DNA of 64,000 nt from an uncultured Cohaesibacter sp. (GTDB taxonomy: Bacteria > Pseudomonadota > Alphaproteobacteria > Rhizobiales > Cohaesibacteraceae). This document shows positions 55,715-64,000 of this stretch, one piece after another; the stretch's first letter is position 1; every line of letters starts with the position of its first letter. Under the pieces are notes generated by a model that was not told the origin of the DNA, made no database searches, and saw nothing but the letters and a program-made list of their open reading frames with translations. The stretch spans positions 3,636,775 through 3,700,774 of the forward strand of contig NZ_OY781091.1 of NCBI RefSeq assembly GCF_963676275.1. The letters are read 5' to 3'. The translations under genes were made by a program, and so were the position numbers.

Positions 55715-55740
55715 GTAGCCTTTTGCCAAAGGCTACATTT
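55715..55740 (+). terminator. Terminator between rlpA and the DUF1402 gene
   Basis: Perfect 9-bp stem GTAGCCTTT/AAAGGCTAC with a TGCC loop, then ATTTCTCC. It lies between convergent genes and could act on both. Confidence 0.6.
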
Positions 55741-55760
55741 CTCCTCGATCTCATCCGCTC

Positions 55761-56774
55761 CTAGCGAGCGTTGGCCTGCTTGATGCGCTTTTGCGAGGAG
55801 GCTTCATCGCCTTCCATGATAGCGGCTAGATCTTCTACCTTGTCATTGACGAGCCAGCCGTAATAATTCTCCTGCGGCCATACCACACGTCCGGATTTCT
55901 TGATCTTTTCCTTCAATTCAGCCGCGTGAATATCGGAATCGCCGATATTGTAAAGGGTCGCCGTGATGCCCGGATTTTGTGAAATATCGACCCCGGCAAT
56001 ATCACGATAATCATCTATCGCCTTGCGGATCATGGCAGCCATGAAAGCCAATGAGATATCCGGCTTCATGATCGCATTATAAACCTCTGCGGCATGATCG
56101 GCATCGAGCTTGCGAATGCCGGATTTCTTATTGACCAGATCGCTCAGCTTGAGCGCGGTCAGCGGGCTGATCTGTCCCAGACCGAAAGTCTGCCCGGCAT
56201 ACATGGGCTGGAAAAACACCTTGCTGAAGCGGTCTCTGGGAAAGCTCTTGCCGTCCACCGTCTTGCCCTGAAACTCATTTTTCCAGACAGCCTGACGGCA
56301 GGACCAGAGCGCGTATGAATCGGCAAATTCGGCGCAGCTTTCAAATTGCGGACGCTTGAGAAAATCGGAGATATCTTCGCCATCATAGGCGAATTTCATA
56401 TCCATGCCCGAATAGATCGCGGCCTTGGTGTAATAGGTCTGAAGATAATCAAAGACATTGATATTATAGGTATGCTCACCAACAATCGCACCGATCATGT
56501 GTATCGGATCGATTGAATAGGTATCCGCAGCATCCTTGATCTTGGCAAGGAGCTTCTTGTCCTTCTGCAAAAGATCGCGGACCTTGTCATATTTCTTGTC
56601 AAAAGACGTCTTCTGCGCATCGGTACGCAGCTGAGACCCATTTGGTATCTTGGGCTGAACCTTCTGGCGATTGCCCGCAGGCACCATCTGGATGGATGAC
56701 GCATGCGCCTGCTGATCAGACAGCATGAACGTCCCTGCCAGAAATGTCACACACGCAGCCAATATGAATTTCAT
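55761..56774 (-). CDS. DUF1402 exported protein
   Basis: A 337-residue secreted protein of family DUF1402, found mainly in Rhizobiales. The signal peptide is MKFILAACVTFLAGTFMLSDQQAHAS. The mature part has VPAGNRQKVQPKIP, then IDPIHMIGAIVGEHTYNINVFDYLQTYY, QPMYAGQTFGLGQISPLTAL and PGITATLYNIGD. The Glu after 'IVGE' and the GLGQ-SPLTAL stretch recall lysozyme-like transglycosylases (cf. GLMQI), so a wall-active role is possible, but it is not proven for the family. The ATG at 56774 starts the signal peptide. It is convergent with the RlpA gene, which would suit a joint envelope role. Confidence 0.88.
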   Translation of the reverse strand: MKFILAACVTFLAGTFMLSDQQAHASSIQMVPAGNRQKVQPKIPNGSQLRTDAQKTSFDKKYDKVRDLLQKDKKLLAKIKDAADTYSIDPIHMIGAIVGEHTYNINVFDYLQTYYTKAAIYSGMDMKFAYDGEDISDFLKRPQFESCAEFADSYALWSCRQAVWKNEFQGKTVDGKSFPRDRFSKVFFQPMYAGQTFGLGQISPLTALKLSDLVNKKSGIRKLDADHAAEVYNAIMKPDISLAFMAAMIRKAIDDYRDIAGVDISQNPGITATLYNIGDSDIHAAELKEKIKKSGRVVWPQENYYGWLVNDKVEDLAAIMEGDEASSQKRIKQANAR

Positions 56775-56902
56775 CTCATTACCCAACATCAATAGGAATC
56801 AAGTCAATCGAAATTTGCGCCCGAAACTATCAGCATTTCGCCGAATTACGTAGTGTAATAATGCAACAGTGACACAAGAAGCGACCTGAAAATCCCTGCT
56901 TT

Positions 56903-57142
56903 CTACCCTTTTTCCAAGCCATACAGATCATCGTTATAATTGTCTATATGTCTTAGCAGTAGAGCCTGCGCATCCAGCAGCCCCTTGTTGTAGAAAATGG
57001 GCCCGAGTTTGCTGGCCAGATGATCGAGAAAGAACTCCGCTTCAAAGCGACCCAGTTCCTGATCGAACTCATCACGGAAATAGTCCTGCAGGATTTCTGT
57101 CAGACGCTGCTTTTCTTCTTTTGAAAAAGAAATCTCACTCAT
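56903..57142 (-). CDS. DUF2164 protein
   Basis: A 79-residue, all-helical protein of family DUF2164. The signature runs KQRLTEILQDYFRDEFDQELGRFEAEFFLDHLASKLGPIFYNKGLLDAQ, with the IFYNKG/YNxGI element and the following helix. No function is known. There is no signal or membrane span, so it is cytoplasmic. It lies between the DUF1402 and metallo-hydrolase genes on the same strand, with gaps over 100 bp on both sides. Confidence 0.88.
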   Translation of the reverse strand: MSEISFSKEEKQRLTEILQDYFRDEFDQELGRFEAEFFLDHLASKLGPIFYNKGLLDAQALLLRHIDNYNDDLYGLEKG

Positions 57143-57270
57143 CGGATCAATCTCGCCTTCAGTTGACCGCCCGTTGGCCGAGCCCGGCCGCCATCCATTT
57201 GACCGCAGCCGAACGCCCAGCCAGAGATGCAGACCGGCGGCTCTGGATCACAAAGCCGCCGACAAGAGGC

Positions 57271-57906
57271 CTAGAGCCCCTTGAGGAACGGATTATGCCG
57301 TCTCTCCTCACCAATGGTCGAGTGATTGCCATGCCCGCAAATGAAGGCCACATCATCACCCAGCGGCAGAAGCTTGTCGCGGATGGAAGCCAGTAGCGTT
57401 TGATGATCACCGCCGGGCAGGTCCGTGCGACCGATGGAGCCATTGAAGAGTACATCGCCAACTATGGCAAAGCGGGCCTCTTCACTGAAGAAAACCACAT
57501 GCCCCGGCGCATGTCCCGGACAATGCAGAACAGCGAAATCCATACCGGCAATATCGACAGTGTCTCCCTCATTGAGCCAGCGATCCGGCTCACACGGCTT
57601 GGCCGCAGGCACACCAAACTGGATCGCCTGATCGGCAACCCGCTCGATCAATTGCCGGTCAGCCTCATGCGGCCCCTCGACATCCACATCCAGCGCATCG
57701 CGCAATTCGGCGGCGCCTCCAATATGATCGATATGGCCATGGGTAATGAGAATGCGCTCAACCGTGATCTTTTCATGCTCGAGCATCTGCTGGATCTTGT
57801 CCACTTCCCCACCCGGATCGATCACGACACCCTTGCCGGTTTCTTCATCCCAAATGACGGTACAATTCTGCTGGAATGATGTTACGGGAATGATGGCAAC
57901 CTTCAT
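57271..57906 (-). CDS. Metallo-beta-lactamase-fold hydrolase (glyoxalase II-like)
   Basis: A 211-residue metal-dependent hydrolase. After MKVAIIPVTSFQQNCTVIWDEE, the metal site THGHIDHIGGAAEL gives the HxHxDH ligands. HCPGHAPGHVVFF and FAIVGDVLFNGSIGRTDLPGG provide the further His and bridging Asp, and GHGNHSTIGEE closes the site. This is the YcbL-like type II glyoxalase subgroup, which hydrolyses thioesters such as S-lactoylglutathione. The natural substrate is not certain. It is cytoplasmic and transcribed upstream of the DUF2164 gene. Confidence 0.9.
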   Translation of the reverse strand: MKVAIIPVTSFQQNCTVIWDEETGKGVVIDPGGEVDKIQQMLEHEKITVERILITHGHIDHIGGAAELRDALDVDVEGPHEADRQLIERVADQAIQFGVPAAKPCEPDRWLNEGDTVDIAGMDFAVLHCPGHAPGHVVFFSEEARFAIVGDVLFNGSIGRTDLPGGDHQTLLASIRDKLLPLGDDVAFICGHGNHSTIGEERRHNPFLKGL

Positions 57907-58158
57907 CTGACCAATCCTGTCTGTTCCGGGAGTTTTTGTTTCTCAAGCAAATAATGAACTGCATATTTCATGCAATAAGCCACATGCATAAAGCACTGGG
58001 CAACAAAAGCAACCATCAATAATGAACGACATTGTCGATAATCACCCACAAAATTGGCGATATCAGCCGCTGTAGCGCGGAAATCCAAGCGCAGCAATTG
58101 GCCAACGCTGGCGAGTCAGCTAATCTGTTAAGGATTATCCGCCTGAGGAGAAACAAAG

Positions 58159-58866
58159 ATGGCAACCGGACAGAAGATCCTTGCGCATTCAACTGACAAA
58201 AGACCGGCCCCCGGCGCGGGATTGGGCCTTCCTTGTCACTCGCGTTCTTCTTTCAGCCTGATGTTGCCATTACTGGTGGCCGGATTGTTGCTGACCCTGA
58301 CCATGACAAAAGGCAGGGCGCAGGACATTCCCCAGACCATTCTGGATAACCATCGCGCCACGATGGGCTGCTGGCTGGCCGAGTTCGATGACAATGAATT
58401 GGCCAAAAAGGCCCTGATCATTCGGCTCGACGTCCAGACCTTTTACGGTCTTGTCTGCGCCAGCAACCTCTATGGCGACAGCTATCGGATCTATCAGGTG
58501 GAAGATGGCCGCGCGGAATGGGCCAATCTGATCACCTTCCCGCAACTGGATACAAAACTGGGCTGGTATGCCTCCACCGAGTTGCAGAAGCCGACATGGG
58601 ATGAAGGCAAAAAACTCCTGCGCTCGGAATTTCCCAAGCAGGGCAGCACCAGTTCCTGCCGCCAATATAGCATCTATTCCTGGCAGAATGGCCGCTTCTA
58701 TATCGCCCAGATCGGCCTTTCGGGCGACTGCGAGGAAAAGGACAGCGACAAGGACCTGATCATCTATCCCTTTGTTGACGAGGTCGAAAAAGGCGGCGCG
58801 TCCGGCGTCGCCGCAGAAAAGAATGGAACCGGCGGCAAGGCAGACAAGGCCAAAAAGACAAAGTGA
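58159..58866 (+). CDS. Exported protein of unknown function, weakly DUF1176-like
   Basis: A 235-residue protein with an N-terminal hydrophobic segment (FSLMLPLLVAGLLLTLTMTKGRAQD), which looks like a signal peptide with an unusually long preceding region. The mature part contains ATMGCWLAEFDD, a Cys pair (LVCASNLYG and SSCRQYSIYSWQNGRFYIAQ) and GDCEEKD. The last segments recall the end of DUF1176 proteins, but the likeness is weak. The tail is Gly/Lys-rich and disordered. A GAGGAGA site precedes the start. Function unknown. The rlmJ gene follows on the same strand. Confidence 0.7.
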   Translation: MATGQKILAHSTDKRPAPGAGLGLPCHSRSSFSLMLPLLVAGLLLTLTMTKGRAQDIPQTILDNHRATMGCWLAEFDDNELAKKALIIRLDVQTFYGLVCASNLYGDSYRIYQVEDGRAEWANLITFPQLDTKLGWYASTELQKPTWDEGKKLLRSEFPKQGSTSSCRQYSIYSWQNGRFYIAQIGLSGDCEEKDSDKDLIIYPFVDEVEKGGASGVAAEKNGTGGKADKAKKTK

Positions 58867-59011
58867 ATGAGCCGCGCTCCTGCGCCTGTCGCGCCCGGAC
58901 CGGCCCAAACAGATGTCAACAGGAAAGCGCCTGCGCCAAGGCAGCATTTGACAGGCAGGCCGTGCTGGGTCATAGCAGCAGAATTCTTTTATCAACCTGA
59001 TCGCCAAACAG

Positions 59012-59881
59012 ATGAACTATCGCCACATCTACCATGCGGGCAATTTTGCCGACTGCCTCAAGCATATCGTTCTGACGCGCATCCTCGCCTATCTTCAGAA
59101 GAAGGACAAAGGCTATTTCGTGCTCGATACCCACGCCGGCATCGGTCAATATGACCTCTCCAGCGAAGAGGCGGGCAAAACCGGCGAATGGCAGGAGGGT
59201 ATTGGCCGTCTGCTGGCAATGGACAGACAGAATGTGCCACCAGCTGTCGCAGAAAGCCTCGCAGGCTATCTCGATATTATCGAAAGCCTCAATCCCGACG
59301 GTGAGATGAAGCTTTATCCCGGCTCGCCGCGGATTATTGCCCAGATGGCCCGTCCGGTCGACCGCGCCTTCTTCATTGAAAAGCATCCCGAGGATGAGCA
59401 AACCCTGTTTCACACCATGACGCGCGCCATGGGACGCAATGGAAACCTGCATTTCCGGCAGGATGACGGCTGGGTTGCCCTGCGCGCTGATCTGCCACCG
59501 CAAGAAAGACGCGGCATGGTTCTGGTCGACCCTCCTTTCGAGGAGCGGGACGAATATGTCCGCATGGCAGAGGCCTTCCTCAAAGGATATCGCCGCTGGT
59601 CAACCGGCATCTATTGCCTCTGGTATCCCATCAAGGCACGGCGCGAGGTCGATGAAGCTGCTCAAATTCTGGCCAATTCGGGCATTGACAATATCCTGCG
59701 CGCCGAGTTGGTCATTCACAAGCTCGACACGGCCAAAAGACTGAATGGTACCGGGCTCTTCATTATCAATCCGCCTTATCTGTTGCATGACGAATTGAAG
59801 GCCCTACTGCCGGTATTGGCAGATATCTTTGGCCAGACGGCCCACAGATCCAGCCTCGAATGGATCAGTCCACCCAAGTGA
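59012..59881 (+). CDS. rlmJ: 23S rRNA (adenine-2030-N6)-methyltransferase RlmJ
   Basis: A 289-residue SAM-dependent enzyme that methylates A2030 of 23S rRNA. It opens MNYRHIYHAGNFADCLKHIVLTRIL, the conserved family start. The SAM-binding part is FVLDTHAGIGQYDL. The catalytic motif reads VLVDPPFEERDEY (the DPPY/F box of N6-adenine methyltransferases), and SAWYPIK-like YCLWYPIKARREV follows. The ending SSLEWISPPK is typical. The start codon has only a weak Shine-Dalgarno site. It lies between the unknown secreted protein and the RNase T2 gene, on the same strand. Confidence 0.94.
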   Translation: MNYRHIYHAGNFADCLKHIVLTRILAYLQKKDKGYFVLDTHAGIGQYDLSSEEAGKTGEWQEGIGRLLAMDRQNVPPAVAESLAGYLDIIESLNPDGEMKLYPGSPRIIAQMARPVDRAFFIEKHPEDEQTLFHTMTRAMGRNGNLHFRQDDGWVALRADLPPQERRGMVLVDPPFEERDEYVRMAEAFLKGYRRWSTGIYCLWYPIKARREVDEAAQILANSGIDNILRAELVIHKLDTAKRLNGTGLFIINPPYLLHDELKALLPVLADIFGQTAHRSSLEWISPPK

Positions 59882-59911
59882 AATGACACCGGCATGCACT
59901 TTGCGTGTCAT

Positions 59912-59944
59912 GCCCTGATGAGGCCCTGATGAGGCCCTGAAGAG
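59912..59944 (+). repeat. Three 11-bp tandem repeats before the RNase T2 gene
   Basis: GCCCTGATGAG occurs twice, followed by GCCCTGAAGAG. The last copy supplies part of the ribosome-binding site of the gene starting at 59954. Confidence 0.85.
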
Positions 59945-59953
59945 GAGAGGACC

Positions 59954-60631
59954 ATGTCACTCAAGGCAGGAAAAGCAAACCGGATCACATATCTCGCCCT
60001 TTTCCTGCTGTTGGCACTTGCCATACTTCCCCGTCAGGCTCTGGCCGATCAGGCTGGCGAGTTTGACTATTATATTCTGGCCCTGTCATGGTCGCCGACC
60101 TATTGTTCCGATCAGGCCAAGCGGGAGCGGGATCAGTTGCAATGCTATTCCGAGCGCTCTTACGGCTTTGTCATCCATGGTCTGTGGCCGCAATATGAGA
60201 CAGGCTATCCGGACCGCTGCGAAACCAGCTTTCGCGACCCTTCCGACAAGCTCGTAGAACAGATGCTCAAATTCTCACCCAGCAAGAGCCTTATCCATCA
60301 TGAATGGGACAAGCATGGCAGCTGTTCCGGTCTCAAGCCGCTCGACTATTTCCGCCTCGCGGTCAAGAGTTTCAAGCAACTGACGCTGCCTGAAGCACTG
60401 ATCGCTCCGAACCGCCCCTTGCTGATGACCGCTGACGAGATCGCAAAGGCCTTTCATGCGGCCAATGCCGAACTGCCTCAGAACAGCCTCTTTGTCACCT
60501 GCTCAGGCCAGAAGCTGCGCGAGGTGCGCCTCTGTCTCGACAAGGCGGGCAAGCCGCGGCAATGCAGCCCGTCCGCCCTCAAGGGGCGATGCCGCACCGA
60601 CAGCAAACTGCGCATTCTTTCCGTGCGCTAG
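59954..60631 (+). CDS. Ribonuclease T2 family protein
   Basis: A 225-residue secreted endoribonuclease. The signal peptide (TYLALFLLLALAILPRQALADQ) is followed by FDYYILALSWSPTYC. The two catalytic blocks are intact: CAS I FVIHGLWPQYE and CAS II HHEWDKHGSCSGL, each with its histidine. Several cysteines are available for disulfides, as in the family. RNase I-type enzymes cut RNA without base preference in the periplasm or outside the cell and help to scavenge nucleotides. A strong GAGGAGAGG site precedes the start, generated within an 11-bp repeat. Confidence 0.94.
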   Translation: MSLKAGKANRITYLALFLLLALAILPRQALADQAGEFDYYILALSWSPTYCSDQAKRERDQLQCYSERSYGFVIHGLWPQYETGYPDRCETSFRDPSDKLVEQMLKFSPSKSLIHHEWDKHGSCSGLKPLDYFRLAVKSFKQLTLPEALIAPNRPLLMTADEIAKAFHAANAELPQNSLFVTCSGQKLREVRLCLDKAGKPRQCSPSALKGRCRTDSKLRILSVR

Positions 60632-60894
60632 CCGTCGACATTCGGATCTCTTTCCCCAGAAATGTAGCATTTACAGCCAGAAATATGCTCTGAACGCTTA
60701 ACCGGACCCTTTCCGCCTTGACGGATAAAGGGGAAACGGGAACATTCGTTGCCGTTAACCATATTCAAGATTCTGATTTTATGCATGGATCCCAAAGCAG
60801 TTTACGCGTTAACGGCCAGAGCATGAAATTTGCATTTCACCAATCACCGCACCCGATCATCCACCGAAGATGACGGCCAAGGGGAGCTGACTGC

Positions 60895-61293
60895 ATGAAA
60901 CTCCAATTTCCAACCCTGGCGAGCAGCCTGTTGTTTATGGCGCTGACCGGCGCTGCGTCTGCAGCCACTTTGCCAGACTGTGACAATGCGGGCATTCTTT
61001 CGCGCGTTAACAACCAACTGGCAATCGCGGAAGCCAACGTCGTCAAGTCTGGAGATCCGGTCACAAGCATGGACCATATCCGCCATGCAAGAACGCAGGA
61101 TCAATCCGAGCCCTTCTTTGCCCGCCGCTTTTGTCAGGCAACCGGTTATACGGATCTGGGCCACAAGGCATCAATCTACTATCTGATCGAGGCAAAGGCC
61201 GGTTTCGCCGGTTATGGCTACAATGTGGAAGCCTGCATTCTCGGGCGCGACCCATGGCGCGTCTATGGTGCCTATTGCCGCACGCTGCGCTGA
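60895..61293 (+). CDS. Small secreted protein of unknown function
   Basis: A 132-residue protein with a clear signal peptide (LASSLLFMALTGAASAA). Five cysteines occur in the mature part (LPDCDNAG, RRFCQATGY, VEACILGR, GAYCRTLR, with even spacing at the end), so disulfides are likely. Short secreted proteins with the ending GYNVEACILGRDPWRVYGAYC-like pattern occur in other Rhizobiales, to my memory, without a known role. A GGGGAG site lies seven bases before the ATG. A good terminator follows. Confidence 0.75.
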   Translation: MKLQFPTLASSLLFMALTGAASAATLPDCDNAGILSRVNNQLAIAEANVVKSGDPVTSMDHIRHARTQDQSEPFFARRFCQATGYTDLGHKASIYYLIEAKAGFAGYGYNVEACILGRDPWRVYGAYCRTLR

Positions 61294-61669
61294 CATCAGG
61301 CACGCCTGAAACGTCACTTAAAGTCCAGACGCCGGTTCCCTGCAAACCGGCGTTTTTCATCTCTCCCGCCCCCCCTCTTGAACCGGCGCGAAGACTGCGC
61401 ATATCTGTATCGTGGCGGCAAGACCACCCCTTGGCAAGAAGACCAATATTTACCAACATCGAGAAATGATCAGAAAACAAACACCTGATCTTGCATAAAA
61501 GCGAATAAATTCAGCAATTTAATTTCGAAATGCTTTAAAAGATTCTATAAAATAATTATACATCAAGCCTTTAAATGTCTCTTAGCGGCCCTTATATACT
61601 GCGGATAAATACTGCGTTGCGGACAAACCAGCAACCGAAGACAAAATAAAAACGGATTTAGTCCAACTC
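61294..61669. other. Gap upstream of the antiporter gene
   Basis: The gap starts with the terminator of the secreted protein gene. An A+T-rich tract follows (61490-61600) that should hold the antiporter promoter. ATACTGCG occurs twice 13 bp apart near 61597-61617. No gene is supported. Confidence 0.45.
61329..61357 (+). terminator. Terminator of the small secreted protein gene
   Basis: Stem ACGCCGGTT/AACCGGCGT with a 7-nt loop, then TTTTT. Confidence 0.85.
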
Positions 61670-62620
61670 ATGATGATGTATCTGTACCTCGTTGGAGGGC
61701 TCGTCCTGCTGCTTGTTGCAGGCGACCTACTTGTTCGTGGAGCCATTACCCTAGCCACACGCCTCAGCATCCCTCCGCTCATCATCGGTTTGACGATCGT
61801 TTCCTTTGGCACCTCCGCACCAGAGCTGATCATCTCCCTTGACGCGGCCTTCAAGGGGCTCGGCGGCATCTCCATCGGCAATGTGGTCGGCTCCAACATC
61901 ACCAATATTCTGCTCGTGCTCGGTCTACCCGCCCTGATCCGCCCGACCCAATGCGCAGAAAGCGGCACCCGCTCCAGCACGGTCTATATGATCGCGGTGA
62001 CCATCGTCTTCTCCGCACTCTGTCTACAGGGTGTCCTCGACATCACCTCCGGCGTCATTTTGCTTGCCCTGCTGGTGTTCTTCCTCAGTTGGACAGTCTG
62101 GACTTCGCGCAAGCAGCGCGGCGAACCATGCGATCTTGTTGATCAGGATCTTCTGGAAGAAGCCCCGGCCAATCTGGGCATTGCCATTCTCTTCATGATC
62201 ATCGGCCTGCTTGGCCTGCCGCTGGGTGGTCACCTGACCATCGAGGGCGCATCAACCATCGCCCGCACATGGGGCGTTTCGGAAGCCGTTGTCGGCCTCA
62301 CCGTGGTTGCCCTTGGCACCTCTCTTCCCGAACTGGCCACAACGCTGGTTGCCGCGATACGCAATCAGGGCGCCATGGCCTTCGGCAACGTCATCGGCTC
62401 GAACATCTTCAACATCCTTGCCATCATGGGTCTTACGGCTTCCATCATTCCGGTCAAGGTGCCTGAAAGGGTCATCGGCCACGACCTCCTCTTCATGCTG
62501 GCCACAGCCCTTTTGATGCTGCTCTTTACCGTCTTCAAAATGGAGCTGACCAGAGTGAGGGGCGCATTGATGGTGTTGCTCTATGGTGCCTATGTCACCC
62601 TTGCTTTCGTTATCAACTAA
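61670..62620 (+). CDS. Calcium/sodium antiporter (YrbG-like, CaCA family)
   Basis: A 316-residue inner-membrane antiporter with ten helices in two inverted repeats. The alpha-1 repeat reads TIVSFGTSAPELIISL with GNVVGSNITNILLVLG, and the alpha-2 repeat reads TVVALGTSLPELATTL with GNVIGSNIFNILAIMG. These carry the acidic and polar ion-binding residues of the Na/Ca exchanger superfamily. Ion choice cannot be fixed by eye; E. coli YrbG is the closest known model. Three consecutive ATG codons begin the gene, so the start could be 61670, 61673 or 61676 with little effect. Confidence 0.93.
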   Translation: MMMYLYLVGGLVLLLVAGDLLVRGAITLATRLSIPPLIIGLTIVSFGTSAPELIISLDAAFKGLGGISIGNVVGSNITNILLVLGLPALIRPTQCAESGTRSSTVYMIAVTIVFSALCLQGVLDITSGVILLALLVFFLSWTVWTSRKQRGEPCDLVDQDLLEEAPANLGIAILFMIIGLLGLPLGGHLTIEGASTIARTWGVSEAVVGLTVVALGTSLPELATTLVAAIRNQGAMAFGNVIGSNIFNILAIMGLTASIIPVKVPERVIGHDLLFMLATALLMLLFTVFKMELTRVRGALMVLLYGAYVTLAFVIN

Positions 62621-62738
62621 CGCTCCCCTTGATCCCTATGCAATGATCGGCTGGCATTGACTTTCCTCGCCGAGTCATAGCCTGTAGACTGCCAAAGCAG
62701 ACAATGCGGCAGGCCAGCTAGAGACCCGGCTAGACACC

Positions 62739-64000
62739 ATGAGCGAAGAGACCAAGACACAGCAGGCGGATGACATGACGGAACAGGAAACCGCCTCCGC
62801 CCCGCCATCCGCTCCCACACCGGATGACGCGCCTCGCCCCAAAAACGGCTTCGAGGTCATCGGCGATTTCGTCCGCCGCCTGCCAAACAGCCCCGGTGTC
62901 TATCGCATGCTCAATGCCAACGGCGATGTGCTCTATGTCGGCAAGGCGAAAAATCTCAAGAAGCGCGTCACCAACTATTCCCGCCACGGCAACCAGACCA
63001 ACCGCATCCTGCGGATGATCCAACTGACAGCCAGCATGGAATTCGTCACCACAGCAACGGAAACAGAGGCCTTGCTGCTGGAAGCGAATCTGATCAAGCG
63101 CCTGCGCCCCCGTTTCAATGTGCTGCTGCGCGACGATAAGAGCTTCCCCTATATTCTCATCGGCGAGGATCATGCAGCACCGCAGATTGCCAAGCATCGC
63201 GGAGCCCGCAAGCGCAAGGCCAAATATTACGGCCCCTTTGCATCAGCCGGTGCGGTCAACAACACCATCAACGCCTTGCAAAAGGCCTTCCTTCTGCGCA
63301 CCTGCACCGACTCCGTCTATGAAAGCCGGACGCGCCCCTGCCTGCTGCATCAGATCAAGCGCTGCGCCGCGCCCTGCACGGGCGAGATTTCGATTGAAGA
63401 CTATGCTGCGCTCGTCAAGGAGGCGCATCTGTTCCTGACGGGCAAAAGCCAGACCGTGCGTAAGGAAATGTCCGAGCGCATGCAGCAGGCCTCCGAAGAA
63501 CTGGATTTCGAACGCGCCGCCATCTATCGCGATCGACTGGCCGCGCTCAGCCATATCCAGTCCCATCAGGGGATCAATCCGCAAAATACCGAAGAAGCCG
63601 ACATCTTTGCCTGCCATCAGGATGGCGGCCAGACCTGCATTCAGGTCTTCTTCTTCCGCACCGGTCAGAATTGGGGCAACCGGGCCTATTTCCCCAAGGC
63701 CGACAAGAGTCAGGACGAAACGGAGGTGCTTAGCGCCTTTGTCGCCCAGTTCTATGACAACAAGCCCTGCCCGCGCCTTGTGCTGCTGTCTCACGCCATT
63801 GAGGAGCAGGAACTGGTCGCCGAAGCCCTGACCAGCAAGTCCGAGCAGAAAGTTGCCCTTCTCGTGCCCCAGCGCGGCGAGAAGAAGGAGCTGGTTGACC
63901 ACGCCCTGACGAATGCCAGAGAGGCCCTCGGGCGCCGCCTTGCGGAAACCTCCAGTCAGGCCCGCCTGCTCGATGGTCTGGCCGAGGTCTTTGGCCTTGC
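62739..64000 (+). CDS. uvrC: Excinuclease ABC subunit C (5' part, cut by window edge)
   Basis: The frame opens at ATG 62739 and has no stop before the right edge (420 codons seen; the family has about 600-700). UvrC makes the two incisions beside DNA damage. The N-terminal GIY-YIG nuclease is complete ([28 protein letters not shown]). The cysteine cluster [13 protein letters not shown] follows, and the UVR motif for UvrB binding ([22 protein letters not shown]) is at about residue 248. A Pro/Thr-rich 30-residue leader precedes the nuclease. The C-terminal RNase H and HhH domains lie outside the window. Confidence 0.95.
   Translation, partial: MSEETKTQQADDMTEQETASAPPSAPTPDDAPRPKNGFEVIGDFVRRLPNSPGVYRMLNANGDVLYVGKAKNLKKRVTNYSRHGNQTNRILRMIQLTASMEFVTTATETEALLLEANLIKRLRPRFNVLLRDDKSFPYILIGEDHAAPQIAKHRGARKRKAKYYGPFASAGAVNNTINALQKAFLLRTCTDSVYESRTRPCLLHQIKRCAAPCTGEISIEDYAALVKEAHLFLTGKSQTVRKEMSERMQQASEELDFERAAIYRDRLAALSHIQSHQGINPQNTEEADIFACHQDGGQTCIQVFFFRTGQNWGNRAYFPKADKSQDETEVLSAFVAQFYDNKPCPRLVLLSHAIEEQELVAEALTSKSEQKVALLVPQRGEKKELVDHALTNAREALGRRLAETSSQARLLDGLAEVFGL

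Overview
The window is a stretch of alphaproteobacterial chromosome, most likely from a marine member of the Hyphomicrobiales (Rhizobiales). The evidence for this is a trxB-lsrB/vtlR-type LysR pair followed by an AbcR-like small RNA, a DnaG that has lost most of its zinc ligands, a DUF1402 protein, an Omp25/31-like porin, and a 'marine proteobacterial' class GN sortase with its VIT/VWA target. A Cohaesibacter-like organism would fit, but that is an inference. No phage, insertion sequence, CRISPR array or rRNA was seen.

Layout. (1) Positions 1-10.7 kb form a surface-glycan accessory cluster, visibly richer in A+T. It holds three sulfotransferases (one cut by the left edge), a SAM methyltransferase, two GT2-type glycosyltransferases, a 707-residue GT4-GT2 fusion, and two proteins of unknown function that appear to share a beta-rich module. 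Together they probably build and sulfate or methylate an exported polysaccharide or glycoprotein glycan. (2) 10.7-29.7 kb is housekeeping: a CAU tRNA, SIMPL protein, rpoD, dnaG, yqeY, carA, ypfJ-type protease, an XRE regulator with a repeat-rich leader, carB, greA, an Lrp/AsnC regulator, an ELM1-like protein, trxB and a LysR gene. (3) At 29.8 kb a 134-nt RNA with an anti-Shine-Dalgarno motif lies directly behind the LysR gene, in the manner of the AbcR (alpha-r15) sRNAs. (4) 30-37 kb: MsrP methionine sulfoxide reductase, DUF554 and DUF190 proteins, an EF-G-like GTPase with a changed G3 motif, a membrane-anchored TerB-like protein and an aspartate aminotransferase. (5) 37.4-49.4 kb is a sulfur redox island. 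It has two tandem octaheme tetrathionate-reductase-family cytochromes, each followed by its own b-type membrane cytochrome, a DUF2892 membrane protein, and a sulfide:quinone oxidoreductase. These transcription units share an 18-bp upstream motif, which suggests one sulfide/persulfide-responsive regulon. The VIT/VWA-sortase pair and a DMT exporter lie inside the island. (6) 49.5-64 kb: uvrB, an outer-membrane beta-barrel, a Dcu C4-dicarboxylate transporter, RlpA, DUF1402, DUF2164, a metallo-beta-lactamase-fold hydrolase, rlmJ, RNase T2, small secreted proteins, a Na/Ca antiporter and the 5' part of uvrC.

The two most promising regions are the shared-motif sulfur regulon around the duplicated octaheme cytochromes, and the LysR/AbcR-like sRNA module with its inverted repeats. 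The cluster of GYGCACT heptamers in front of the XRE gene between carA and carB, and the repeated beta-module of the glycan cluster, are less explained and also worth checking.
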